From Hymenobacter ginkgonis (GTDB lineage Bacteria > Bacteroidota > Bacteroidia > Cytophagales > Hymenobacteraceae): a DNA stretch of 64,000 bases. Where the stretch lies: NCBI RefSeq assembly GCF_009755225.1, contig NZ_WQKZ01000005.1:186001-250000 (forward strand). Reading direction: 5' to 3'. The notes below the pieces were generated by a model. That model ran no database searches. It was not told where the DNA came from and worked only from the letters and a program-made list of their open reading frames with translations. Both the position numbers and the translations under genes were made by a program. Shown here piece after piece: positions 35,540 to 44,800 of the stretch (positions are counted from its first letter, which is position 1; the number at the start of each line of letters is the position of its first letter).

Positions 35540-36202
35540 TTACCACTGTATCGGTTGTTCGCCGTTCTTTTCGAGCCACGCATTGGTTTGGCTAAAGGGC
35601 TTCGAGCCGAAGAAGCCACGGTCGGCTGAGTAGGGCGAAGGGTGCGCAGCCTTTAAAATCAGGTGTTTGCGCTCATCAATTAGCTCTGCCTTTTTTTGCG
35701 CATAGGCTCCCCAGAGGATGAACACGACGTGCGGCCGGCCCGCCGACACCTTGCGAATAACTTCGTCGGTAAATTCTTCCCAGCCTTTCTTTTGGTGTGA
35801 GCCGGGGGTAGCAGCCCGTACAGTGAGCGTAGCATTGAGCAGCAGCACGCCTTGCTGGGCCCAGCGGTCGAGGTTGCCATTGGGGGGGGGAGGGGTGCCA
35901 GGAATGTCGTCTTGCAGTTCTTTGAAAATATTTTGTAGCGATGGTGGCGTGCGTACCCCTTCATTTACCGAAAAGGCCAAGCCATGCGCCTGGTTTTTGC
36001 CGTGGTAAGGGTCTTGGCCCAGGATAACGACTTTCACCTCATCAAACGGGCAGGCGTCGAAGGCGTGAAAAATCTGCGAGCCGAGCGGGTACACAGTGGT
36101 GGTAGCGTACTCGCCCCGCACCCAGGCCGTGAGCTTCTGAAAATAAGGCTTTTCGAACTCGGCCGCTAATACCGGCTGCCAGCTTTCGGCAATTTTAACC
36201 AT
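35540..36202 (-). CDS. ung: Uracil-DNA glycosylase
   Basis: 220 residues, normal family-1 length. The water-activating motif VILGQDPYHGKNQAHGLAFS (60-79, with the catalytic Asp) and the DNA-binding HPSPYSADRGFFG loop (about 192-204) are intact. It removes uracil from DNA as the first step of base-excision repair. It is divergent from apaG across about 130 bases and its end meets a palindromic repeat. Confidence 0.96.
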   Translation of the reverse strand: MVKIAESWQPVLAAEFEKPYFQKLTAWVRGEYATTTVYPLGSQIFHAFDACPFDEVKVVILGQDPYHGKNQAHGLAFSVNEGVRTPPSLQNIFKELQDDIPGTPPPPNGNLDRWAQQGVLLLNATLTVRAATPGSHQKKGWEEFTDEVIRKVSAGRPHVVFILWGAYAQKKAELIDERKHLILKAAHPSPYSADRGFFGSKPFSQTNAWLEKNGEQPIQW

Positions 36203-36335
36203 GATGGGAGAAGAAAGGGATTCAGGATAAAAAAAAATAATGGCGCTAGCGAGTTGTTAGAGGCTAAGCTGCTAAATAAAACCAAAGTTTCGAGACCACT
36301 GTTAGCCCCGTAGCGTAATTTCGCCGGCCGCCGCT

Positions 36336-36722
36336 ATGCCTACTACCACTACGCAGGGCGTAACCGTTACGGTTACGACCAATTACTTGCCAGATTACTC
36401 CAGCCCTGCGCAGGAGCATTTTGTTTTTGCCTACCGCATTGAAATCCGCAATGACAGTGCCTTTACAGTCAAGCTATTGCGGCGTCATTGGTACATATCC
36501 GATGCCAGCACGGCTACCCGTGAGGTAGAAGGCGAAGGAGTGGTGGGCCGCCAGCCCGTGCTCGAAACCGGCGAAATCCACCAATACGTGAGTGGCTGCA
36601 ACCTAAAGTCGGGGGTAGGGAAGATGCGCGGTACCTACCTTATGGAGCGCCTCGCCAACGGCGAGCAGTTTCGGGTTAATATTCCGGAGTTTACGCTCGT
36701 GGTGCCGTTCCGCTTGAATTAG
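36336..36722 (+). CDS. apaG: ApaG (DUF525) family protein
   Basis: 128 residues, full length. Typical ApaG features are VTVTTNYLPDYSSPAQEHFV (10-29), FAYRIEIRNDS, VEGEGVVGRQPVLETGE (67-83) and GTYLMERLANGEQFRVNIP. It folds as a fibronectin-III-like beta-sandwich. In E. coli the gene is linked to cobalt and magnesium phenotypes, but the biochemical role is unclear. It stands alone after ung. Confidence 0.95.
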   Translation: MPTTTTQGVTVTVTTNYLPDYSSPAQEHFVFAYRIEIRNDSAFTVKLLRRHWYISDASTATREVEGEGVVGRQPVLETGEIHQYVSGCNLKSGVGKMRGTYLMERLANGEQFRVNIPEFTLVVPFRLN

Positions 36723-36810
36723 CAGTTTCGCAAGTCGTGTTACCCCTAGAGCGGCTGCTCCGCGCAGATTCGCACCCTCGCAAGTCCGAAAAGTGGCAGC
36801 CCTGGATGTA

Positions 36811-36824
36811 GCATGACGTTCTAT
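36811..36824. repeat. Possible solitary end of the palindromic repeat family
   Basis: AGCATGACGTTCT near 36812-36824 is identical to the reverse complement of the outer arm of the copy at 27999-28011. No matching left arm is visible upstream, so it looks like a truncated remnant. It lies just before the TTG start of the following methyltransferase gene. Confidence 0.4.
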
Positions 36825-36832
36825 AAAGACGC

Positions 36833-37618
36833 TTGTACCAACTTTTTTCTTACTTCCGCTATTGGATGCGCTCGGGCAATGCGCACGGCCTGCATTCGCC
36901 TTTCGTGTTCGGGCTGTACACCACAGTTATTCGCCACGATGGCCAATTCGCGGCATTTGAGCGTATTGAGGCTCGGCGCAAAGAGCTGTTGGCCAGTGCT
37001 GACAGCATTGCCGTAGCAGATTTTGGGGCTGGCTCGCAGGTAGCAGGCGCGGGTGGGCAGCAGCGCCGCCTGCGCGACATTGCCCGCCACGCCGCCAAGC
37101 CGCCGCGCCTGGCGCAACTATTGTTTCGGCTCGTCAATCACTTTCGGCCCGCTACTATCCTGGAACTGGGCACGTCGCTGGGCCTAACCACGGCCTACTT
37201 GGCGGCGGCCGACTCGCGCAGCCACATTATCACGTTTGAGGGCTGCCCGAATACCGCATCCGTGGCCCGCGACACATTTGCTAAGCTGGCGCTGAAAAAT
37301 GTGCAGCTAGTAGAAGGCAACCTCGACGCCACGCTACCTACCACGCTGGCTAGCCTGCCTACCCCCCTCGATTTTGTGTTCTTCGACGGCAACCACCGCT
37401 ACGAGCCTACGCTGCGCTATTTCGAGCAGTGCTTAGCTAAAGCCCATGAAGACAGTGTGTTCGTGCTAGATGACATCCACTGGTCGGCCGAAATGGAGCG
37501 GGCCTGGGAAGCAATTAAAGCCAATCCTGCCGTGACGATTACGGTCGATTTATTCTACGTGGGACTGGTGTTTTTCCGCAAAAAGCAGCCGCGTCAGGAT
37601 TTTAGCTTGCGTATTTGA
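36833..37618 (+). CDS. Class I SAM-dependent methyltransferase
   Basis: 261 residues from TTG at 36833 (MYQLFSYFRYWMRSGNAHGL). An ATG at 36813 is in another frame. Motif I is ILELGTSLGLTTAYLA (about 104-119), followed by HIITFEGCPNTASVARD and DFVFFDGNHRYEP, which resemble O-methyltransferase-type proteins. The N-terminal HGLHSPFVFGLYT segment is shared by a Bacteroidota subgroup of unknown target. The gene follows apaG by about 110 bases. Confidence 0.85.
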   Translation: MYQLFSYFRYWMRSGNAHGLHSPFVFGLYTTVIRHDGQFAAFERIEARRKELLASADSIAVADFGAGSQVAGAGGQQRRLRDIARHAAKPPRLAQLLFRLVNHFRPATILELGTSLGLTTAYLAAADSRSHIITFEGCPNTASVARDTFAKLALKNVQLVEGNLDATLPTTLASLPTPLDFVFFDGNHRYEPTLRYFEQCLAKAHEDSVFVLDDIHWSAEMERAWEAIKANPAVTITVDLFYVGLVFFRKKQPRQDFSLRI

Positions 37619-37634
37619 AGCCAGATTGCAGTAG

Positions 37635-38162
37635 CTAGACCGAAGCCGCTAACTGCTGCAACAGCGTTTCTCGCTGAGGTCGTTCTGCCGTTCGGGCGAC
37701 GAGGATAAAGTGGAGTAGGCGTGTTGCATCAATGCCTACGTAAGAGAGCGATAGATTGAGTTCTTGAAAACCAAGCTCCTTATTAAGCTCGGCTACAGTT
37801 TGTCGAAACTTGCCCTTTTTTCTCGACGGTTCAAACTCCTCATTAACTACCAAGCAAATGAAAGTTTGCTTATGCACTTCGGATATATAAGCATCTTGGA
37901 TGATTTCCCAGTTGATAAAATCATGATGGGTTGTGCGGTCAAAGATGCCGAGCTCATTAATGATAATTTGTGGTCGCCTGTCGAATAGCTGGTATAAACC
38001 AGCAGGATACCCTAAGCCGAAAAATAAAATAGCAAGCCAAGCTATCAGTTTTGGGCTATCTGCCTGATTCAGCATGAGGATTCCGGCTGCTACGAATAGC
38101 GAGCAGAGAAACATTAACCTAATACCCTTCCAGCGTGACTTATAAAATTTAATTTCCGGCAT
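37635..38162 (-). CDS. STM3941-like membrane protein of unknown function
   Basis: 175 residues. Two hydrophobic segments (about 15-30 and 40-58) are followed by a soluble part with RRPQIIINELGIFDRTTHHD and FINWEIIQDAYISEVHKQTF, the pattern of small PH-like membrane proteins of the STM3941 type. The coding DNA is visibly richer in A and T than its neighbours, which may mean recent acquisition. It converges with the preceding methyltransferase gene. Function unknown. Confidence 0.7.
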   Translation of the reverse strand: MPEIKFYKSRWKGIRLMFLCSLFVAAGILMLNQADSPKLIAWLAILFFGLGYPAGLYQLFDRRPQIIINELGIFDRTTHHDFINWEIIQDAYISEVHKQTFICLVVNEEFEPSRKKGKFRQTVAELNKELGFQELNLSLSYVGIDATRLLHFILVARTAERPQRETLLQQLAASV

Positions 38163-38202
38163 TGCTTAACTGTAAGACGTTTAGCAAAGAGAATATAAAT
38201 TT

Positions 38203-39063
38203 CTAAGCATTCAGGCCGTGCGGGTCGATGTCGCCGGCGGGGCGCACGGCTTCGCGCACGCGAGTAAGGCGCTGGAGTAGCGCTTCGAGCTGGTCGAGGG
38301 GCAGCATGTTGGCACCGTCGGAGAGGGCGGTAGCGGGGGTAGGGTGCGTTTCGATGAATAAGCCATCGGCGCCCACGGCAATGGCCGCTTTGGCAATGGT
38401 TTCGATGAGTGCGGGCTGGCCACCCGTGACGCCGCTAGCCTGGTTGGGCTGTTGCAGCGAATGCGTCACGTCCATCACCACGGGCACTCCAAATTGGCGC
38501 ATGGTGGGCAGATTACGAAAATCTACTACCAAGTCGCTGTAGCCGAACGAGTTGCCGCGGTCGGTAAGGATAACGTTAGGATTGCCGGCGCCATTTACTT
38601 TATCCATGGCCCAGCGCATGGCCTCGCCGTTCAAAAACTGGCCTTTCTTGATATTCACCACTTTGCCGGTTTTAGCAGCGGCCACCAGCAAGTCGGTTTG
38701 GCGGCAGAGAAAGGCCGGAATTTGCAGTACATCGACGTACTCGGCGGCCCGAGCAGCCTCGTCCGATTCGTGAATATCGGTCACGGTTGGCACGCCAATT
38801 TCACGCCCTACTTTTTGCAGAATGCGCAACGCCGTTTCGTCGCCAATGCCCGTAAACGAGTCGAGCCGCGAGCGGTTAGCCTTGCGGTACGAGCCCTTGA
38901 AGATGTAGGGAATCTGCAACTTATCGGTGATATGCTTGATGCGTTCGGCAATGCGCAGCGCCATGTCTTCGCCCTCGATGACGCACGGCCCCGCCATTAA
39001 AAAGAACTGGCCGGAGTTGGTGTTGCGGAAGTGGGGTAGGGCTTTGGCGAGGGAGGCGAGCAT
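38203..39063 (-). CDS. kdsA: 3-deoxy-8-phosphooctulonate synthase
   Basis: 286 residues. Motifs are MAGPCVIEGEDMALRIAERI (23-42), FKGSYRKANRSRLDSFTG (55-72), AFLCRQTDLLVAAA and VMDVTHSLQQPNQ. It condenses phosphoenolpyruvate with arabinose 5-phosphate to make KDO-8-phosphate for the lipopolysaccharide core. Together with LpxH in this window it points to a normal lipid A-KDO outer membrane. No other kds gene is adjacent. Confidence 0.96.
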   Translation of the reverse strand: MLASLAKALPHFRNTNSGQFFLMAGPCVIEGEDMALRIAERIKHITDKLQIPYIFKGSYRKANRSRLDSFTGIGDETALRILQKVGREIGVPTVTDIHESDEAARAAEYVDVLQIPAFLCRQTDLLVAAAKTGKVVNIKKGQFLNGEAMRWAMDKVNGAGNPNVILTDRGNSFGYSDLVVDFRNLPTMRQFGVPVVMDVTHSLQQPNQASGVTGGQPALIETIAKAAIAVGADGLFIETHPTPATALSDGANMLPLDQLEALLQRLTRVREAVRPAGDIDPHGLNA

Positions 39064-39123
39064 GAGCGGGAGCGAGCTGAAAATTTAGAAGAGGGTAGGG
39101 ACGCGAAGAGCTGCGCCGCAGGA

Positions 39124-39735
39124 TTACAGTTTTTGTAGGCAAATAAACAGCTCGCGGCCGGCGCGAGCAGGCAAGGAGTTGTACGCAGTGTCAAAGTGAA
39201 TAAACGCGAAATACGGCTCAAAGTAAGCGCGGTATTCCTCGCGGCTGCCGCCAAACGGGGGCTCGGTAGCGCCCGCAAATGGGGTATCGAAAAGCAGGCC
39301 GGCCAGCTTGCCGCCGGGCCGTAGCAGCGCGGCGCACTGCTGGGCGTAGGCTGGCCGCAAAGCAGGGGGTAGGGCGCAAAAGAAGGTTTGCTCGATGAGT
39401 AAATCAAACGGCTCGGTTGGAGCCAGCTGGAAGAAATCGGCCTGCCACAGATTTTCCGGCGGAAAGCCGGGCACGCGGTCAGCTAGCTCAGCTAAAGGCT
39501 CGGGGGCAAAGTCGGCCACCATCACGTGCCGGAAGCCGCGCTGGTGCAGATACTCCGCTTCGTAGCCGCGCCCGGCCCCCGGAATCAGGATGCGGGGCTG
39601 CGGCCCTACCCCCAGCTGGTCGAGATAGGCTTGCAGCGGCGGCGTGATGCGCCCAACGCTCCAGGTATCGCGGCCAGCTGTGGCATAACGGCCTTGCCAA
39701 TAAGCAGCATCGAAGGCAGAAGAAACTGTTTGCAT
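39124..39735 (-). CDS. Thiopurine S-methyltransferase-like SAM-dependent methyltransferase
   Basis: About 203 residues from ATG at 39735 (MQTVSSAFDAAYWQGRYATA). TPMT-like features are the WQGRYATAGRDTWSVG head, PRILIPGAGRGYEAEYLHQR (motif I) and PFDLLIEQTFFCALPPALRP. Members methylate thiol, selenide, telluride or halide substrates; the substrate here is unknown. An exact TACCTTTG element lies about 60 bases upstream of the start. Confidence 0.9.
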   Translation of the reverse strand: MQTVSSAFDAAYWQGRYATAGRDTWSVGRITPPLQAYLDQLGVGPQPRILIPGAGRGYEAEYLHQRGFRHVMVADFAPEPLAELADRVPGFPPENLWQADFFQLAPTEPFDLLIEQTFFCALPPALRPAYAQQCAALLRPGGKLAGLLFDTPFAGATEPPFGGSREEYRAYFEPYFAFIHFDTAYNSLPARAGRELFICLQKL

Positions 39736-39795
39736 GGCAGCCAAGTATACACGAAACCAGCGCGGGGTAGAAAAAAACGCTATTTTTACCCGCCA

Positions 39796-39803
39796 CAAAG
39801 GTA
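39796..39803 (-). promoter_or_regulatory. Candidate -7 promoter element for the TPMT-like gene
   Basis: The minus strand reads TACCTTTG, an exact TAnnTTTG match, about 60 bases upstream of the ATG at 39735. No good -33 TTG is present, so support is limited. Confidence 0.35.
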
Positions 39804-39860
39804 GGAGCCGGCCTCGGCTGGTCCTGATTTTTCGCATCTTTCACCTTCGTTCTCTCCCAC

Positions 39861-40814
39861 ATGGACCCTCAACAGGAATATCCCGAACCCCGCAAGAACA
39901 ACAGCCGCGTCCTACTCTGGGTCGCGCTCGTCCTCGTGCTGCTAGGCATCAACGGGGTGCTTTTTTACCTGAATACCCAGAAGAAAACGGAAAATGAGCA
40001 GCTCACTACCCAGGTGCAAGTGACTGACAATAAGCTGCAAGCTCAAATTAAAGAATTTGAAGACCTCAAAGCCAATTACGAGCGCCAAAGCCAAGACCTG
40101 CAAAAGCTAGGCCTGAGCAACGACTCGCTCCAGGCTCGCATTGCCGGCATCAACGCCGACTTGCTGAAGCTGCGCTCGTTTAAAGCGGGCTCGTTTTCGG
40201 TGGCCGAGCAGCAGCGCTTCAAGCAGCGCGCCCTCAACCTGGAAAGCCAGCTGAAAAAGAAGGATGACCAGATTGCGGAGCTGAAGCAGTCGAACGAAAA
40301 CTTGTATACCGAAACTACGACCCTGAAGGAACGGCAGAATAAATTGACCGACACCATCAGCACCATTGCCAAAACCAACCGCGACCTGAGCGATAAAGTA
40401 ACGATAGCCTCACGCCTGCAAGCCGATAATATTCACGTAAGTGTACTGAATAAGAAGGACAAGGAGAAGGACGACGACAAGGAGGAGTTTAAGGCCAAGA
40501 AAGTGGACCGCGTGAAAGTGACCTTCAATTTGGCTCGCAATGACGTGTCGCCCAAAGAAACCAAGCAGATTTACCTGCGCATTTTGGAGCCCGACGGTGC
40601 GGCGCTGTATAACCTGAGCACCGGCGGTGGTACGTTCACCGTCGATGGCCAGGAGGCCTTCTATACCATGAAGCAAGATGTGGTGTACGACAACACCAAG
40701 CAAGCGCTGAACTTTGTGTATGCCAAAGGCGGCGACTACAAAATTGGCCAGCACACGGTGGAACTCTACGAGGGCGGTGCCCTAATGGGCAAGACGGTGT
40801 TTACTTTGAAATAG
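39861..40814 (+). CDS. Membrane-anchored coiled-coil protein of unknown function
   Basis: 317 residues. A short N-terminal cytoplasmic segment (MDPQQEYPEPRKNNS) leads into one membrane helix (VLLWVALVLVLLGINGVLFY, about 16-35), then a long coiled coil with heptad-like Leu/Gln/Lys/Glu repeats (about 40-185), an acidic-basic linker rich in Lys and Asp (about 195-212) and a beta-rich C-terminal domain ending in ELYEGGALMGKTVFTLK. Similar proteins are common in Bacteroidota but uncharacterised. The gene ends at a palindromic repeat. Confidence 0.78.
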   Translation: MDPQQEYPEPRKNNSRVLLWVALVLVLLGINGVLFYLNTQKKTENEQLTTQVQVTDNKLQAQIKEFEDLKANYERQSQDLQKLGLSNDSLQARIAGINADLLKLRSFKAGSFSVAEQQRFKQRALNLESQLKKKDDQIAELKQSNENLYTETTTLKERQNKLTDTISTIAKTNRDLSDKVTIASRLQADNIHVSVLNKKDKEKDDDKEEFKAKKVDRVKVTFNLARNDVSPKETKQIYLRILEPDGAALYNLSTGGGTFTVDGQEAFYTMKQDVVYDNTKQALNFVYAKGGDYKIGQHTVELYEGGALMGKTVFTLK

Positions 40815-40845
40815 AAGGTTTTAGCTGAGCTAAAAAAACAGAAAG

Positions 40846-40949
40846 AGCGTCCTGCTGAGCTGGTCGAAATATCTTGTTTGCCTCGTTGGGTTTAGTAACC
40901 CAGCGGCGAGAGCGAGATGCTTCGGCCAGCTCAGCAGGACGTTCTTTTT
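40846..40949. repeat. Dispersed palindromic repeat
   Basis: The arms AGCGTCCTGCTGAGCTGGTC (from 40846) and GGCCAGCTCAGCAGGACGTT (to about 40943) pair with mostly G-U-type differences, and an inner GGGTTTAGTAACCC hairpin caps the structure. A run of Ts follows on the plus strand and of As precedes on the same strand, giving terminator-like ends in both directions. It lies between the coiled-coil gene and the Dph6-like gene. Confidence 0.93.
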
Positions 40950-40995
40950 TATAAATAGAACGTTCTCACCATCCCCCCAAAAACTAGCTAGCGCA

Positions 40996-41718
40996 ATGCC
41001 TGAGCAAGCCTTTATGAGTTGGAGTGGGGGTAAGGATTCGGCCCTGGCGCTGCACCATGCCCTGCGCGACCCGCGTTACCACGTCAGCGACCTGCTCACG
41101 AGCGTGAATGCGCACTACCAGCGCGTATCGATGCACGGCGTGCGGATAGAGCTGCTCGAAGCGCAAGCCCAGCGCCTTGGGTTGCCGCTCACGCAGTTGC
41201 TGTTGCCCGAAATGCCTTCTATGGCCGACTACGACCACGCCCTGCTTACAACGCTGACGGAACTACGGCAGCAAGGCGCTACCCACGTCATCTACGGCGA
41301 CATTTTTTTGGAGGACCTGCGCGCCTACCGCGAGCAGCAGTTGGCGCGGGTGCCGCTGCACGGCGTGTTTCCGCTGTGGCAAATGGCGAGCGGTGCTATT
41401 TTGCGTGAGTTTTTGGATGAAGGTTTTCAGGCAATAATCGTGTGCGTGAACGACCGCTACCTCGACGCCAGCTTTTGTGGCCGGCTGCTCGACCGCGATT
41501 TCCTGCGTGACTTGCCGCCTGGCGTAGACCCCTGCGGCGAGAATGGCGAGTACCACAGCTTCGTGTTTGATGCACCGTATTTCAGCCAGCCCATTGCCTT
41601 CACAAAGGGCGAATTGGTGCGCCGCACCTACGCGCCGCCCGCAGGCAGCGCTACCGATAGGGGGGTAGGCGACCCCTTCGCGGCAGGCTTTTGGTACTGC
41701 GATTTGCAGCCAGCATAA
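40996..41718 (+). CDS. Dph6-like ATP pyrophosphatase (diphthine-ammonia ligase family)
   Basis: 240 residues. The ATP-binding PP-loop is SWSGGKDSALALHHAL (9-24), with HVIYGDIFLEDLRAYR (about 97-112) and GENGEYHSFVFDAPYF (about 178-193) typical of the family. In archaea and eukaryotes it amidates diphthine on elongation factor 2; bacteria lack diphthamide, so a different amide- or nucleotide-linked role is likely. It begins just after a palindromic repeat. Confidence 0.9.
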   Translation: MPEQAFMSWSGGKDSALALHHALRDPRYHVSDLLTSVNAHYQRVSMHGVRIELLEAQAQRLGLPLTQLLLPEMPSMADYDHALLTTLTELRQQGATHVIYGDIFLEDLRAYREQQLARVPLHGVFPLWQMASGAILREFLDEGFQAIIVCVNDRYLDASFCGRLLDRDFLRDLPPGVDPCGENGEYHSFVFDAPYFSQPIAFTKGELVRRTYAPPAGSATDRGVGDPFAAGFWYCDLQPA

Positions 41719-41804
41719 GCTGCGGCGGGGCAAGAGTAGCGGAGGTAGGCAGATTCTAGGATTACTGCCGACTTTTGCTCGTCTCATCCCTTGCCGTATT
41801 TCCG

Positions 41805-44800
41805 TTGCGCACCAAATACCTTTTGCTCTTCCTGTTGCTGGTGGGGCCGCTGCTGGCGGTTGGCCAGCGCCGCTCGGCTGCCCGGCCCACCAAAAAAACG
41901 GTTGCCCTGAAGCCCGCGCCAGTTTCGGGTACTACCCCTGCCTTTTTGCGCTACCTGCATTCTCCCTGGGTTGATAGCCTGATGCGCACGCTCACACCCC
42001 GGCAGCGGGTGGCGCAGCTATTTATGGTGGCGGCTTACTCAAACAAGCCTGCTATTTACCAAGACTCTATTTCCACGCTGATAAAGCAGTACGGCATTGG
42101 GGGCCTCATCTATTTTCAGGGTGGGCCAGTGCGGCAAACGCGGCTGCTCAATCGCTTCCAAAGCCAAAGCCAGGTGCCGCTACTAGTGGCGATGGACGGC
42201 GAATGGGGCGCCGGCATGCGCCTAGACAGCGTGCTGCGCTTCCCGTACCAGATGAGTTTGGGCGCGGTGCCGCAGGCCGATTCGGCGCTCATCTACGAGA
42301 TGGGGCGCGAGGTGGCGCAGCAGTTTCGGCGGCTCGGCATGCACGTCAACTTTGCGCCCGTAGTCGATGTCAATAATAACCCGGCCAACCCGGTCATCGG
42401 CTTCCGCTCGTGGGGCGAAGACCCAGTGGCTGTGTCGCGTCTTAGTCGCCTGTATATGAAAGGAATGCAGGATGCGGGCGTGTTAGCCGTAGCCAAACAT
42501 TTTCCTGGCCACGGCGACGTCGATGCCGACTCGCACCTCGCCCTACCCCTCGTGCGGGTAGATAGGGGTAGGCTCGATTCGTTGGAGCTGCCGCCCTTCA
42601 AAAGCATGATTAGCAGCGGTATTGGCGGCATGATGGTGGCCCACCTCAACGTGCCAACCCTCGACACGTCGGGCGACCCTAGCACCCTGTCGAAGCTTAT
42701 CGTAACGGGCGTGCTGCGCCAACAGCTTGGTTTTAAAGGGGTAGTGTTTACGGATGCCATGAATATGCAGGGCGTTATCAAGCGGGTGCCGCCCGGCGAG
42801 GCCGAGGTGCGGGCGCTGCTAGCTGGCAACGACGTGCTGGAATTCAGCAAAAACGTGCCCCTTGCCCTGCAAACTGTGCTGGCGGCCGTAGACAGCGGCC
42901 GTATTTCGCAGGCACGCATCGACGAAAGCTGCCGCCGCGTGCTGGCTCTCAAGCAGTGGGCGGGCCTGAAAGCTTACCAGCCCGTATCGGAGCAGCATAT
43001 TTTCGAGGACCTAAACCCCGCGCACGCCCGCTACGTCAGCCACCGACTAACTGAGCGCAGCATCACCCTGCTGCGTAACCAACACACTATCTTGCCCTTG
43101 CAGCGGCTTGACACCCTGCGCATTGCCACGCTGGTACTGGGGGGCACGCCTGGCGATACAACTGATTTTCAACGCGCCGTGGCCGACTATGCGCCGGTAG
43201 TGCACTTCCACCTGCCCGCCGCACCCACGCTGGATGAATTGGTGGATATTCGGGCCAAGCTGTTTTCGTATGATGTGGTGCTGGTGGCCCTGCAAAGTCT
43301 GGGCCGCCTGCCCGCCACCAGTTTTGGCATTACACCCGAGGACAACTTGCTGCTGCGCGAGCTAACCAAACCCGGCCAGCAGGTAATACTTAGCGTATTT
43401 GGCTCGGCCTACGCCGTGGCGAAGGTGCGCGACTTCGACCGTGCCAGCGCTGTGGTGCTGGCCTACCAAGAAAGCCCGCAAGCGCAGGAACTGGCGGCCC
43501 AACTCATTTTTGGCGGCATCGGCGCCAGTGGAAAGCTGCCGGTGACGGTCGCTAACAACCTGCCCGCCGGCTTCGGCCTCAGCACCACGCCCGGCCTGCG
43601 CCTAGCCTACGCTCATCCCGAAGATGCCGGTATGGACCGGCGCCTCGAAGCCCGCGTCGATAGCCTTATGCAGCAAGCGCTGGCCGCCCAGGCTACCCCG
43701 GGTGGCCAGGTGCTCATTGCTCACCGAGGAGTGGTAGTGTTGCGCAAAAGCTATGGCTATCAGGCTGCTATAAGTGGGGCTGCGTCGCCAGTAGCCGCTA
43801 CGCCGACTGGCATAGTGGCGTCGGCGGCGGGTAACTTTGGGAGTGAGCCAGGCGCCGCTGGGGCTAGCTCAGTTGCCGCTGCTCCCCGGCCAGTTGGCCC
43901 GCGCTTGGTGCAGAATACCGATGTATACGACCTCGCGTCGCTCACCAAAGTGCTGGCATCTACGCCGGCGCTGCTTAAGCTACAAGAGCAAGGCAAATTC
44001 AGCCCAGACAGTACGTTGGGCCAGTTCTTTCCTTTTCTGCAAAAGACGAATAAGGCCAACCTGAAGCTGCGCGATGTGCTAGCCCACCAGGCCGGGCTGC
44101 CCGCTTGGATTCCGTTTTGGAAGGCGCTAACCAAACCCGATGGCACGCTGCGCCGCCGTTGGTTCCGGGCTGATTCGTCGGCGCGGTTTCCGCTGCCGGT
44201 GGCGCGCGGGCTGTGGGGTAGGCGCAAATTGCCGGCTTATATCTACGCCCAAATTGGGGCGGCGCCCCTCAATGCCAAGCCGGGCTACGTGTATTCCGAT
44301 TTGTCTTTTTACCTCTACCCCTGGCTGGTGCAGCGGCGAACGGGCCAGCACTTTGAGGATTTTCTGACCAAGCACATATACCGGCCACTGGGTTCTAACC
44401 TGCATTTTCAGCCCCTGCACCATTTTGCCGAAGGCCGCCTAGTGCCTACCGAGTACGACTCGCTGTTCCGCCGCCAACTGCTGCGCGGCTACGTCGACGA
44501 CGAAGGCGCGGCGCTGTTGGGCGGCATTTCGGGCCACGCGGGGCTCTTCGGCTCGGCCAACGATGTGGCGCAGCTCGCGCAGGCCTACGCCTGGGGCGGG
44601 CGCTACGGCGGCCAGCAAATCTTCCAAGCCAATGTGCTGGCTGATTACACGCGCTGCCAATTTTGCGGCACTGGCAACCGGCGCGGCTTGGGCTTCGACC
44701 GGCCCAGCCGGCCTGCCGCCGGCAACACAGCGCCCGGTGCCTCGGCTAGCAGCTTTGGGCATTCGGGCTTCACAGGCACGTATTTCTGGGTCGACCCCGA

